From contig JBBHKE010001934.1 of assembly GCA_037447655.1 (NCBI GenBank), positions 227,219 to 291,218 on the forward strand: 64,000 nt of DNA, written 5' to 3'. The number at the start of each line of letters is the position of its first letter. The first letter of the stretch is position 1. The notes beneath the pieces are model-generated. The model saw nothing but the letters and a program-made list of their open reading frames with translations. It had not been told where the DNA came from and ran no database searches. This DNA comes from Zygnema cylindricum. Taxonomy: Eukaryota > Streptophyta > Zygnematophyceae > Zygnematales > Zygnemataceae. A program made the translations under genes and the position numbers. Positions 12,501 through 23,800 of the stretch are shown in pieces.

Positions 12501-13640
12501 AGGCTCGATTGGTAGCGAAGGGATTCACCCAAAAAGAGGGGATTGACTATGAGGAGACCTTTGCTCCAGTTGTTCGGTTCCCATCGGAAAGGATTCTCCT
12601 CAGTCTGGCTGCAGCGGAAGACATGGAAATACACCAGATGGAAATTAAGACTGCTTTTCTTAATGGTGAGTTAGAGGAAGAAATTTTTATGAGGCAACCC
12701 GAGGGGTTTGTGGAAAAAGGAGAAGAGAGCAAAGTCTGCAGGCTCATAAAGTCCTTATATGGACTGAAACAGGCTCCCCGACAGTGGAATAAGAAACTAG
12801 ATGAGTTTCTCACCGATGTGGGATACATCCAGATCAGCTCTGACCATTCTATCTATATGTTTGAAGATGAGAATGGTGTCATTTTTATTGCAATTTATGT
12901 GAATGATCTGCTTGTGTTAAGTAAGTCTTTGGAGAAGATCAATAGGCTAAAGAAAGATCTTAGGGGCAGATTTGATATGAAGGATTTAGGGGAGGCAAAA
13001 TATATTTTGGGGATCGAAATGGAGAGAGATAGGGGGAAGAAGATTAGCAGACTTACTCAGAAAAAAACAATAGGTAATATGCTTGAGAAATTCCAGATGG
13101 AAAATGCTAACAGTTCTACCACTCCCATGGACTTGAAAAAAGTAAGTGATGGGAGTGTAGAAGGAGGAGTGATGATCTTAGACGATCAGATAAGTCCAGA
13201 GGAGAGAGAGTTCATGAAGTCTATCCCTTATAGACAGGTCGTAGGAAGCTTAATCTAATTTATGAACTGTACCAGGCCGGACATAGCGGCAGCAGTTGGA
13301 GTACTCAATAGGAGTCTTAATGATATTAGGAAGAGAGACTTGGAGGCAGCCAAGAGATTCATGAGATATCTAGTTGGAACCAGAGAATTATGGTTGCATT
13401 TGGGAGGGGAGCACACTGATATCACCACTTAGAGTGACGCCAGTTATGGGGATGCACCTATAAGAAGATGCACTTCTGGATATGTTTTGTATGTGGGGGA
13501 AGGTGCTTGCTGTTGGAGCAGTAAGCAACAAAAGGTGGTTGCTCAGTCTACTATGGAGGCTGAGTATATGGCATCTTGTTCTACTGTAAAAGAACTAATG
13601 TGGGTGAAATCATTGTTACAAGAACTGGGATTTATGAAGT
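9567..13640 (+). pseudogene. CopB gag-pol polyprotein with point stops and 3' truncation
   Basis: The Gag N-terminus begins about 9600-9640 and a CCHC zinc knuckle (CHYCKKLGHFIADC) lies at about 10420-10461. Protease has DSGAS at about 10690. The GAG-pre-integrase/zinc module (HKRLGH...CSGCAQGK) spans about 11080-11215. The integrase core runs 11270-11620 with HTDIWGP and EQNGVAER; the middle catalytic Asp is replaced (RSYNGGEY instead of RSDNGGEY, about 11469). RT lies at about 12390-13000 with YVND instead of YVDD (12896-12907). RNase H is at 13230-13640. In-frame stops occur near 9679, 10036, 10352, 10829, 11159, 13256 and 13429. The 693-codon stretch 11177-13258 is otherwise open. Losing both an integrase and an RT catalytic Asp makes this copy non-autonomous. 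Confidence 0.92.
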
Positions 13641-13887
13641 AAATAGATAACATGGAGAGATATTTGTTCGATAAGTAATCTGAAATGTAATGATAACATA
13701 AAATAAAAAAAAAGGCCTAACGCAAAAGTAAACAATAATAATAGTTACGAATAGAATTCTTGAGGTAGACATAAAAATGATTCATATAAATCGCAGTTTT
13801 AGAAAATATAATAGACAATATAAAAAAGAATCAGAAGAAGATGTATTCATATTCAAAAAGCTAAAGAAACTCGAAAACTTGTATTTG

Positions 13888-13889
<2 letters not shown>

Positions 13890-13954
<65 letters not shown>
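13890..13954. repeat. (TA)n microsatellite
   Basis: About 32 uninterrupted TA dinucleotides. Confidence 0.98.
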
Positions 13955-13957
<3 letters not shown>

Positions 13958-14130
13958 AAAACAGTAACAAAGTAACTCCAAAATTGGAAGTTCATAAGTC
14001 TCACTTTACACTTACAAATACAATAATCTACTTATGGAAAATAACAAATAAAAAACCATGTAAAGAATAAACTTGAAGTTGATATCACTCACTTGACTAT
14101 GATCCTTTTTGCATATGCGCCCTCAATGTG

Positions 14131-14597
14131 AAGGAGTTAAGGAGGGTGCAGAGATACGAGATGCAGGAATGACAGAGATTGAATAAGAATGGAAGATAAG
14201 AGAATGGGGGAAGTCAAGTAAGATAATGAATGGAAAAAGTACAGTGAGAGGGAAATTGACGGGGAGGAGGAATTGGGGAGGGCGTAAGTTAAGTTGAGGG
14301 AGAGGGAGGGAGATAGAGAGACTACAAGGTAATCCTGTTTGGATGACCCTATGATGTAGGGATACTCCCTCAATTTTAAACAAGTTCCAACCAATTATCG
14401 ATCTCCTGCATACCAATTCCGTTTCACGTCCCACAAACTAGCTGCATAAACCATGGCTATTTTATATAATGAACCGTAACACTCGAGGGGAGGGAAACGA
14501 ATTTATGGAGAAGACGTGGAGGGATGAAATGTGTGCGGTGGAGTGAAATAAGTGCGGTGGAGTTAAAATGAGCGCGGTGGAGAGCGGTGAGAGTGCG
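14131..14597. repeat. GA-rich tract and 22-bp triplicated motif
   Basis: Positions 14131-14320 are purine-rich (gagggagagggaggg). At 14531-14590 a gtgcggtggagt-type motif repeats about three times with a spacing near 22 bp. The ORFs here are compositional. Confidence 0.6.
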
Positions 14598-14789
14598 ATG
14601 AGAGAGACTACAGAGAGTTCATAGTTTTTTCGAAAAGGGCGAAACCGCCAAAGTGTTTTTGCAGCCACCAATGGGTATGTTTTGGTAATATTTTTTGGCA
14701 GCGTGGAATATTTTTTTTTTATCGCCCCATAATGCCTAGTTAGTCAATTTGAGGCTTTATTTAGTGTGGCCTTCAAAATTGCAGTCGCT

Positions 14790-15117
14790 AATATGACAGA
14801 TAGTCCTATCGTAAGTTGTGTTATGGGCTTTTCATGTGATCTTCTTAGATAGCTACTTTGATTAACGACCGTCCGATCATCCAAATCTGACGATTTAAAT
14901 AAAAAATACCTCAAAACTCAGAGAAAAAAAAATGTCTCAATGTTTTTCAAAATTTAGACATGACGTTTAATCCTCTATTTATCGATGTGCAACTCAATCC
15001 TGCTACTATTTTTTTCCATTTTGCGACCCATACAATATGGGTCTTAAGGTCATATTGTATATTTTACATTTAATAGGCATATTGTATGGGCCTACTTTCA
15101 CCTACTTTTGAACTATG
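14790..15117. mobile_element. hAT-like MITE (MITE-2), left end eroded
   Basis: The right terminus CCTACTTTTGAACTATG and interior blocks (tgcaactcaatcctgctac, acccatacaatatgggtcttaaggtcatattgtat) match the complete copies at 28151-28456 and 42797-43362. The left terminal repeat is not recognisable. A still more degenerate piece of the same family (gtgcaactcaaaccctg, acccatgcaatat) lies at about 15755-15885. Confidence 0.7.
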
Positions 15118-16287
15118 GTCCGTACACATTTTGAGCTTACGGCGCGCAAATAGTGTGACACTGCAACGTCTCTTTTTGAAATTGTCCTGTACGATAAACT
15201 TCCGTACATATCCGTGCACATTCCGTGCACATTCTGTTCAGTTTATAGAACAGAAAGTAAGATACGTGCATCGTATCTTTTTGTAAAATTCCTAAAAGTT
15301 TCCGTAAAAGAACTGTGCATTTACCGTAATTTGTTTGTAGGTTTCCCATAAATTTCCAGTTTCAGTTTATAGTAGACGTTTTTTTGCTATTTTTTCAAAA
15401 GTCACGTACAATACGTAGAAACTGGAAAAAATGAAAAAATCGCTCGATTTGAACAACTAGGCCGCATCCCTATTTTCGTAGGAAAACGTCACCGTTGACC
15501 TAAGCATTCTAACGTTATGTTACATAGCTTCTGATGCCGACCGGCGCGTTGGCACGACAAATTCACTGAAAAGGATAGGGAGAAGAATCTAACGGCCACG
15601 AACGGACCAAATCAAAAATGTGCGAACGCGAGTAAGACAATTGTACTAAAGTACATTAAATAGTGCGTATCCCATGGGATATTTTTATTAGACCAAACAA
15701 ATTCTTGGACGTTGGATTTGTAAATGCCTACAGTCCCGATTTGAGTGAGATTTCTATTGATGTGCAACTCAAACCCTGAATTCAACTTCTATTTCTTACA
15801 CCCATGCAATATTAATGTTGTGCATAGTGTACCACAAATCATATTGTATGGCATACCATTTCACACATCAAAACTATGGGTCAAAACCAAGCCGAAACAA
15901 GAGGAAACGGATACACATGTACGGGTTGTCCACTTTTAGTACACATATAGTATGGTGAAATTACATATAGGGTTTCCATACCTTTTCAAGTTTTCGCACA
16001 GTAAACGTGGAAGGAAAAAATGGAACATTCTCGGGAGAAATTAATGTGTTCCACGTTAATTCCTATATCGACAGGAAGAACACTTCTTCCACATTATACA
16101 TCTTAGAGTCCACATTACCAGTAGTCCCTACAACCTTTCCTCTTCTACACTATGTCATTATTCATATTATAAATCAATAATTTCAATTGGACATCATTTA
16201 CATTATTTACGTTACAAAACTAGACGTTTTCAAGCAATTTCAATTACCAGACGGGCGTACACACTTTTGGTGATTCCATTGTAAAAG

Positions 16288-16590
16288 TTGTTCGATTTGT
16301 CGGCGTACCTATTGGCGAAGGAGAACTTATGGGGTCGTTTGAAATTGCCCTCTCCAATTTATAGCGGCATTATCACTCAGATCTCATATCTTAAAGGAGA
16401 TCTCAGCCTCTGGCACCACTCGTTGTGCCATACATCCGCGGGAAGCTTACGTCGAATGATAAAAAATGGGAGTGTGAGGGGACGCGGGAAATGATTAATG
16501 GATGTGAGGGATGTAGCATGGGGCGATAAATCTGGAAGCCCCATCCGGCCATGCTGTGTTGGAATAGTTTCCATGGATTTAGACAAATTT
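16288..16590 (+). pseudogene. GAG-pre-integrase relic of a different Copia lineage
   Basis: A short frame (16288-16494) contains LWHHSLCHTSAGSLRRM followed by NGSVRG, the signature of the GAG-pre-integrase domain (LWHxRLGHxS...). In the next frame MINGCEGCSMG gives the CxxC half of the zinc module. It is not close to CopA-D (LWHKRLGHVHFDRL-type), so it comes from another Copia lineage. Nothing of the integrase core or RT is recognisable on either side. Confidence 0.65.
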
Positions 16591-18114
16591 CGTCACCATT
16601 TACGGAAGTAATTTGCGCCTCGAAGATATTTCTTACTGGTATCCACCATTATGTTTTGAAAGTTATGGCCGGGAGAGCTCGTAAGAAGGTTGTTTTGTAA
16701 ATCCTTGATTGAGATCAATAGAGGTTGAAGCCCTTTTTCAAATTTTAATTTTCTATACGTAAAACAAAACAAACTCTTATGGAATAAATTAATATGAACC
16801 AAATACCATGACATTAGTTGTACACGTGTAGTAGATAAGAGTCATAGGTCACTCAAAAGAGGCTCCTCATAAGTAAAAGACAACCTACGAAATTGTAAAC
16901 AAAAACAGGAGCTTGCAAGGCATTCCAAAAATATCTGCGGATTTTTCGCAGATTTTGATTTGATCTTGCTTTTCGATTCTAATGTATACATTGGTCTCCA
17001 GGGACATTGTTAGATATTGTCGTGGATTGCTCCACATTGTTGCACATGTCCGAACGACGCTCGACTTTCATTAGGATTCCGTCCTAGAACCTTCTTGGGC
17101 CTTCCTGGGTCATTTTTGTTTTCGTACTATGTCGGGTCTTTTCTCATGTGTTTGTTGCTTCTTCAAGTGTCTTTGTTTTACCTGTCCTTTTTTTGTGTGT
17201 GTTCATTGCTTTTGCGTTGTTTATCCATTTTGTTTGCTTCCCTCCAAATGTAGTTTTTCAGTTTTAGCATAGCTGTTTTTTTTTCTTTTGGTTCCCATGG
17301 ACTCCGATGGTTTACCATCGCACTTTTTAATAAAGTCGATTTGTTTGTTCCTGGGCCTTTTTGGGCGTTATTAGAGAATGGTAGACATTTGGAGATTCAA
17401 GGACTTGGCTGGTGCACTCCCCATTATTGTTAGCATTAAGGAACTATTTGTGTTTATGTGAAATAAGAGCATATAACAGTAACTTAGTGCAAAGAGACAT
17501 GGTAGATTGTAATGCACTCCCTCAAATAGTGTTGTTAACACTGTTTTATGATTTATGGCGAGAAAAAGTTGGGACCGAATTAGTGTTATCGACCTAATCA
17601 CGATGGGCAGTGTAGTAGTTGGACGTTGGTAGACATTGCTTCTCACAGGTGGATATAAGTACAGACAAGACAGTTTTGGAAACTTATGATATTTTCAGCA
17701 TTAATATGCACTGATTTTGGATGAAATGCCTCATACCGTTGTCTTATTTTACAGCTATTCAGATCTTACCACTCACGGTACAAAAACAGAAACAACGACA
17801 ACATATAGAACACAGAAATCCTCGCAGACATTTCTCACACAAACTATTTCACACGGGCGATTCATAAACTGCAAACACGACAAATAAAACATATTGAAAA
17901 ACTTACAAAAACTTTTCAACGATGCCTCGAGCAGAGCTCTTGATTTCACCAAAAGGCAAAAAACGATAGTGTTTTTTTCCAAAAATATTGTAAAAAATTG
18001 ATAGAAAAGAAGAAAGTGACCATCTCGTTTATACTGTTTTACATTGTTAAAAAACATGGACTTCATTCAGTGAAATTTGTTTGCTACAATAGATAAAAGT
18101 GAAACTCTTTAATT

Positions 18115-18223
18115 TGTCCCCTATCTTTCCATTGCAACCGTCCTATTAATAATCTGATAAGTGTGCGCGGAAAAAAGTTGATTTAGGTTAAAAAAAACAT
18201 AACCCTAGCAACAATGCACGGTG
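18115..18223. mobile_element. Partial short MITE-1b
   Basis: The right half only is present: gcaaccgtc...gataagtgtgcgcgg, then aacaatgcacggtg followed by TA. It matches the right half of 29230-29445. The left terminal repeat is not found. Confidence 0.5.
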
Positions 18224-19637
18224 TATTTTGTGGACTTACAGTCAATATACCAAAGTGAATCATACTGTCATTATTACATAGTCACTTGTTTTACGCAGGT
18301 AGTAAACAAAATCAGATGATTTCCCATCATGTGTTTTTCATAAAGCTTATTATTATATGTAATAAACAAAAATCGTAGAGCCGTAGAGATCCAGGCCAAC
18401 CCGATAAGCCTTGTCACAGACCCAACAATAAGTCATTAATGACCAGATATGTGGCACATTACTGATCATTGTAGATAATTCATAGTTATGATGTAATAGT
18501 TTCAAACTTCCATTAAAATCATTCTTTCACGCACTCAAGATTGCAATCAGTTTCTCATACTAAACGCCTGCTTAAAAGAGTTTATTATTATCTCTAAGCA
18601 GAAAAGATACAGAAAAGAGAAGATGGTATAGCAGAAAGTACACCTGTATATACTCGTTTTTAGAAGAAAAAACCATGGGTATGGCAAGATACAATTTTTA
18701 TGAAAAAACTATAAATGGAAACTGTGGAAATAGGAATTTTTCGACTCCTCTGTCATCTGGGCTCACTTGCTCACTTTCTTTCTAAACACAATAATACCTG
18801 GACAGAAAAAAGAGCGTGTTTTTGCTTCCTTAAAAATCCACAAATTATAAATTTGGCTGTTATATACACATCAAGTATCTTGAAACATCCACGACTGACC
18901 TCTTCCAATGTTCAATTAAAATGACCATGTCGAAAATGGGACCAACATCTTTTGTTTGCATATGGTTTGCATACCTGAGAGCATAAAAAGGTTCACATAT
19001 CCACCTGCAATTGGTTGTGAACTGAGATTTTTGTTTACTTTGTACAAAATAGAACAGGTTGGAAAATCCGTGTGTCTCCTTTTATATCCATGATTGTTCT
19101 TTTATGACGTGGATGATGTGAAGGTCTCCAACGGTCCAGAACTGTCTTGGCCGGTGTGGACAGGTTTGGAACATTGTTGCCAATTTTTCTTATTCTAGTC
19201 CTTCATCAATCCTTCTGCCTGTTAATTTCTTTCACAGAGTTATACATCTTGGTTTGCTTGATTCTGTGTGAGTTTTTCAGTCTCGTTTTCGCTTTTCCTT
19301 TCTTTTGTTTTGAATGATCGGTCTTAAAAAAGTTTATTATTAAATAAACAAAAAACATCAATACGAATTCAAGGTAAATCCTACCACATGTATTTAGTCC
19401 CACTAGTTCAAGCGAAATCTGAACACGAGAGAATATAATTGAATTGCTCCTCATTAAACCCAGAACCTCAGTAAAGTTTTCCAATAGTAATCCAGGTGGG
19501 ATGCTCCTGAGAAGTATTATCAATAGTAAAATAGAGGTATCACAATTATAATCAAAGTTGAGATCCACCAGTGGCTAGACGAAAAGTATCATGAATTACA
19601 ATGGAAGTTGCAAACCCAACAGGAATATTATACAGTA

Positions 19638-19851
19638 CACCGTGAATCGTGAAGGTTAATGTTTTTTCAGCCTCAAAACTCATAATTCTCCATGCACACT
19701 TGTCCGATTTCCATTTGGAGACACCCAATCAGAAGGTAGGAATTGTAACTTTCCATTGCAAATTGTGTGACTAAAGTGTGCACAGAGAAAAATGAGTTAG
19801 AAGGGCGCAAAAAAACATTAACACTAATAGAGACATTAAAATATTTACGTG
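19638..19851. mobile_element. Short MITE-1b copy
   Basis: It is flanked by TA (19636-37, 19852-53). The left end is CACCGTGAATCGTGA and the right end aacactaatagag...acgtg. The interior shares cacacttgtccgattt and cattgcaa with the copies at 29230, 34309 and 59362. Confidence 0.65.
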
Positions 19852-20800
19852 TAGCCTAAAACTGAACAGAGAACAAGGTGTAGATTTCCTGTTCGATTCT
19901 TAATAAATAAAAAATGGGTAAGCTCAGATGCTCACCTCTTCTATTCGTCAAATCCAGGTCAACAGGTAAAGAAGCAGTGTGAGAACTTGTTTTTGAATAT
20001 TGACATTTCGCTTATGCTCTTCAGCTTACGAACCTCACCGAATAAAATCCGAATTATATGAATGGGAATAACTGCTGTTACATAGCATTCACAAGCATGT
20101 AAAGTTCACAGAACTCAGTGTATCCAAAAATTGAACCCCCCTGTCATCTTGGAGATGTGGTAGCAAAAAGAACCCATACACCAGGTTAGTTTGGTAGCAC
20201 AGACAATTTGTAACTGCGAGAAAATGTTGCATAAAACACAAAACCGATATACAAAATTGAATGGATCCACTGTCTTTCGTGAAAACAATTAGGACTGACA
20301 GTCAGGATAAGTTAAGCTAAGCTAAATTGCAAAATGTACTGTCTCATAGACAAAAGCATATTGATGTGGGACCTTCACAAGAAAGGAAGGAGGCTTTCAT
20401 ATGAGGCTGATAATAAGTTGTGAGAAATGGGTGTAAATAAAAACAAGATGGTTAAGTTCACTTACAAACACCTACCTTTTGTAACTTTGTTAAACGCGTG
20501 CTATCAGGTATAAACAGCATGACAAAACACATTTATGGATAAAGATATTAAAGTGCTGTACAATATAGACAGCAAGCTCTCGCATTTCTTTTTTTGCATA
20601 AACCTTCCAATTTTTATCATCGCCAGAGAGGATACAATATACAACCTATTGTAAAAAAACTACATTTGAACATGTTCGTTGAAACCTCACCAAAGGACCA
20701 TTCCCCAAAAGGACTTTGGTTTCACAAAAGGGCTGCTATGATTCAGTTACTGCAACAAACCCATCAATACCGAAGGGACATATGAATCGCCTGCAATACC

Positions 20801-20828
20801 CTAAAAAACTAAACCCTAAAAACTAAAC
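20801..20828. promoter_or_regulatory. Telobox-like AAACCCTAAA cluster
   Basis: A taccctaaaaaac string and an aaaccctaaaaac string lie about 110 bp beyond the stop of the minus-strand zinc-knuckle gene. In plants AAACCCTA motifs occur in promoters of growth-related genes; here the position is downstream, so a role is doubtful. They may be degenerate interstitial telomeric DNA. Confidence 0.35.
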
Positions 20829-20935
20829 ACATGGCTGTGGCTAGGGATGGTTATTCAATTATTTCAAAAAGCAGAAAAACGTGGCACCTCAATCTTGTGA
20901 TGACAATGGAAGGAGACAACAAACAAGAAAAACAA

Positions 20936-21916
20936 TTACCTCTTGTGGCCCCTGTCCCCATTTTGCCGGGCCATGCCACTGTCTAACTCACTGCTAACGT
21001 CACTTTCTGTCTCATTACGCTTCTGATCCTTTGATTTTCTGCCACTTGTTTTCCTACTACTGATTTTTTGTGACTTCCTATGCTTACGGCTACGCCTATC
21101 ATCTTCACTTTCTTCACTTTCTTCACTATCTTCACTGTCGTCACTGTCTTCACTGTCATCGCTGTCATCGCTTTCACTCTCTTTCTTGCTTTCCCTACGG
21201 CGATGTCGAGATGAACGGGAGGACCGCTTCCTTTTTCTCCTCTCATACGAATCCGATGATTCTGACTCCGATTCTGAGTCGGTTTCAGTATCTGAATCAG
21301 AATCATCATCAGAACCTGAATCTGAATCTTCGCTACCATCAGTTCCACTACTGCTGTCAGATTCACTGTCGCTTTGAGATTTCTGTTTTTTCCTTCTTTT
21401 CTTCGACTTGCTCTCTCCATTCTTTTTGCTCATTTGCCTGCCGAGCTCATCTTCTCTTAGCGCCTCCCTTTCTTGAGCCCTGGGGTCCATTCCATCCAAA
21501 AGTTCTGCAGCATCCATGTACTTTGGCCGGAACTTCGGGTTCTTCAATTGCTGTGTCCTTGTCGGCCTGGCTACATAAACTCTCTCATTCTTGCATTCGT
21601 ACGTCCAATGACCTGTCTTGTAACACTTCTGACACATCTGATTTCCAGGATGGCTTGTCGCGCCTTTCTGCTTACGCACTCCGAGTTTCACTGCTTGCTC
21701 GGTCGACTCCAAATACATCATACGCTTTGCTTCTTTCCGTTCTTGCCATCTGGAAGGTCCTTCTTCCTTCTGTCCGTACGCGTTTACGTTACGAGCAGCA
21801 GCAGCTGCAGCACGCTCGGCTTGAGCCCTACTGAGTCCCTTGCTCGCGTTCATGGCCGCTTGCTTAATGCGATCAGCCGCAGCCATGCTGGACTTCTCTT
21901 TATTGTTGCTGGCCAT
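20936..21916 (-). CDS. ZCCHC10-like CCHC zinc-knuckle, Ser/Asp/Glu/Lys-rich nuclear protein
   Basis: The protein is 326 residues in one exon. Residues 1-90 are basic and Ala-rich ([11 protein letters not shown]). One zinc knuckle, [14 protein letters not shown] (C95, C98, H103, C108), is followed by a charged linker with [11 protein letters not shown]. Residues 165-326 are low complexity: a Lys/Arg patch (SKKRRKKQK, a candidate nuclear localisation signal), then long Ser-Asp-Glu runs alternating with Arg/Lys-Ser runs. The CQKCxxxGHWTYEC core plus acidic-Ser tail is the pattern of the ZCCHC10 (zf-CCHC_3) family; animal members are nuclear and poorly characterised. Partner or RNA specificity cannot be read from the sequence. 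The start is the first ATG after a likely 5' UTR splice acceptor. The stop TAA overlaps a perfect donor context (AAGAG|GTAATT), so the true C-terminus may lie in a further exon to the left. Confidence 0.85.
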   Translation of the reverse strand: MASNNKEKSSMAAADRIKQAAMNASKGLSRAQAERAAAAAARNVNAYGQKEEGPSRWQERKEAKRMMYLESTEQAVKLGVRKQKGATSHPGNQMCQKCYKTGHWTYECKNERVYVARPTRTQQLKNPKFRPKYMDAAELLDGMDPRAQEREALREDELGRQMSKKNGESKSKKRRKKQKSQSDSESDSSSGTDGSEDSDSGSDDDSDSDTETDSESESESSDSYERRKRKRSSRSSRHRRRESKKESESDDSDDSEDSDDSEDSEESEESEDDRRSRKHRKSQKISSRKTSGRKSKDQKRNETESDVSSELDSGMARQNGDRGHKR

Positions 21917-21930
21917 GACTTCCGCAGAGC

Positions 21931-22128
21931 CTAAAACAGAGCCGAGTAGTCACAAAGAAGTAATCAAGCAACTAGGGAGTCAAACACTAGAGCTCGTCTA
22001 GGTGATCATTAAATCACAAAAGGCTTCCTCTAGGGTTAACTGGAGAGCCTTGAGCAGACCAAGTAGTCACAAAATCGGAAAGTAATTTACAAGCCCGTGC
22101 ATAAATTGCTTTGGGCGCACGCGCTTAC
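21931..22128 (-). other. Probable 5' UTR intron of the zinc-knuckle gene
   Basis: On the minus strand a strong donor (AAGAG|GTAAGC, GT at 22128-22127) and an acceptor (CTGTTTTAG ending at 21931) lie 14 bp before the ATG at 21916. The implied intron is 198 bp. This is inference from consensus sites only. Confidence 0.5.
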
Positions 22129-22718
22129 CTCTTACAAACAGTACAGCATACGTACACAACAGTACGAATCTGGTACAGTACAGTTGAGTCAGGATTTGAC
22201 GGCCACTCCGTTGACTAGCTTTGATCAGCTAAAATGTGACAAACCGGTTAAATTTTCCCGCGCTTGTGAACGTCGACCGTCATAAGAAAGCAACAATTGA
22301 CACACGGCCGGCCAAGTGTTACGGTTTTGTTACAACCACATGTAAATAAAGGTGCAGCGCGCAAGCCCACTTTACTAAACTCGTGAAGTACGGCCACGTC
22401 AACAAAAGCTACGTGAACTCCACAGCGTGGACATTTCGTTTAGTTTTTCACTTTTTCATCATCATTTTATATTTTTTTATAACGAAAAGGTTTTTCTACG
22501 ATTATACAAAGAAGAAAAAAAAAAAAGTTGACGCACTTTTATTCAAAATGTATGACGTCAGCGCTTGCGGCCAAACAAAATACGCACGCGCTTCTCATTT
22601 CCCCAAATCTGAAGGACAACCACCAGCTGAACAAAGAGAGGCTGTAAGAGAAACCCTAAAAATGTTATTTGCTGTATTTGACTGTTTTCTTTTTACCGCA
22701 CCAAACTGAACAGTTTTC
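22129..22718. other. Upstream region of the zinc-knuckle gene
   Basis: This is a candidate first non-coding exon and promoter for the minus-strand gene. No canonical TATA box is evident within 200 bp of the inferred exon. It contains several GTACA-rich strings (22140-22180). No other gene is visible. Confidence 0.35.
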
Positions 22719-22757
22719 CGAACCCAAATCCGAACCCGAACCCGAACCCGAACCGGA
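22719..22757. repeat. (CCGAAC)n hexanucleotide repeat
   Basis: Five to six CCGAAC units, slightly interrupted, are followed by a region rich in ggttcggtt/aaaccgg strings to about 22865 that is partly complementary to them. Confidence 0.8.
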
Positions 22758-22873
22758 CGGGTTTCTCAAAATGTACGAACTGAACCAAACGGTTTAAAAC
22801 CGGTTTCATCCAGCGAACCGCCAAAAAACCGGGTTGGTTCAATTCGGTTCGGTTTTCTCCTGGCCGACTACTA

Positions 22874-23090
22874 CACCGCGGATCGTTATTAGCGTATTGA
22901 ACGTTAATTCGGTTCCCCCAAATTTTTCCCAAATTCTCAATTAGAATTATCCATGCTATTTTAAAAAAACCCTAATTTCTAATTAGAGTAAATGATTTCT
23001 TTGAGAATTTTCAAATTCCCAATTAGCGTTAGTAAAGGTAATTATTCTTATACGCTAAAAAACTTCTACGCTAATAACGACTGGCGGGTG
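22874..23090. mobile_element. MITE-1a copy, 217 bp
   Basis: The left end is TA + CACCGCGGATCGTTATTAGCG; the right end is CGCTAATAACGACTGGCGGGTG. The interior (aattctcaattagaattatcc, cccaattagcgt) matches 45085-45300 and 59139-59355. Confidence 0.8.
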
Positions 23091-23624
23091 AACTGTACCA
23101 AAACATTACAAAACACGATTCATTATTTGAAAATGTTTTCGTTTTTCAGATCGAATCCAAATAACCACGCCAAATCTACCTATTACTCGTCTTTCAGCTC
23201 TTCCGTACAAAACCACAAATTCTCCGCCCAATCAACGCCAACAGAGCCAAAATGCTTTGTCGTTTTTCGCCTAAAATACATCGCCGCAGTTTGTCTTTTT
23301 TGGCCTCCAATAGTATGACGCCTAACTGTCTCGAATAATATAGAGAACTAAAATCCACTTTATTATTGAAAGAAAAGCTTACCAATCTTCTACGCCCAAC
23401 AGAACCGAAGCGAGGTGAGAGCTTTGACAAAAACGAGGGTAAAAGGAAAATCCAGATTACAATGTGTATAATTAATTTTGAAGGGATTCTAAATATGGTC
23501 CACACTATTTGTAACAAGAACTTAGAACTTACTGGAGTAGTGAGGTCCACACTATTTAGAACTGAAGACCTACAGTGGGATACCAAAACATACTGTGGTC
23601 GAGACTAGAGACTGTGGGGGTACA

Positions 23625-23800
23625 GAATTGGGGTGGAGAGAGAGGGAGGGGGAGTGGGAGAGGGAGAGGAAAGGGAGAGGAAAAGGTAGAGGGAGAGGGA
23701 GACAAAGAGGGAGAGGGAGAAATGGAGAGGGAGGGAGGAGGGAAATGGAGAGGGAAGGAAGGAGAGAGATTGGGGCGGAAAGGGGACGGGAGGGTCGTGG
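23625..23800. repeat. GA-rich low-complexity tract
   Basis: A near-continuous purine strand (gagagggaggggga). ORFs on both strands through it are compositional. Confidence 0.9.

Larger units (their letters stand above)
8530..13640 (+). mobile_element. CopB: Ty1/copia retrotransposon with 5' LTR, 3' end missing
   Basis: The 5' LTR (8530-9566) starts TGTTGAAATTTATAG and ends AATTGCA. Leader, gag and pol follow in one phase with point stops. Compared with CopC, homology stops at about 13640 in the RNase H region (after a GATTTATGAAG-like string). The following sequence is unrelated, so the last ~130 codons, polypurine tract and 3' LTR are lost. No target duplication can be defined. CopB is the best-preserved coding copy of the TGTTGAAATT subfamily. 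Confidence 0.93.
16591..20935. other. Long AT-rich stretch without a supported gene
   Basis: Only short, compositional ORFs occur. It holds two short MITE-1b copies (about 18115-18223 and 19638-19851) and telobox-like aaccctaaa strings near 20806-20822. A G/T-rich segment at 17030-17350 ends in an aataaag string and could be a transposon tail, but I cannot assign it. Parts near 20460-20935 could belong to the 3' end of the zinc-knuckle gene if the donor-like sequence at its stop codon is used. Confidence 0.4.

Noticed and set aside
17017-17360. Possible LINE 3' tail (T/G-rich ORF plus aataaag)
   Set aside because: No reverse transcriptase or endonuclease motif and no target duplication found.
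20801-20828. Interstitial telomere
   Set aside because: Only two or three imperfect AAACCCTA units; listed as a weak motif only.
21070-21834. 254-codon ORF antisense to the zinc-knuckle gene
   Set aside because: Complement of Ser/Asp/Glu codons; His-Leu-Cys-rich translation without motifs.
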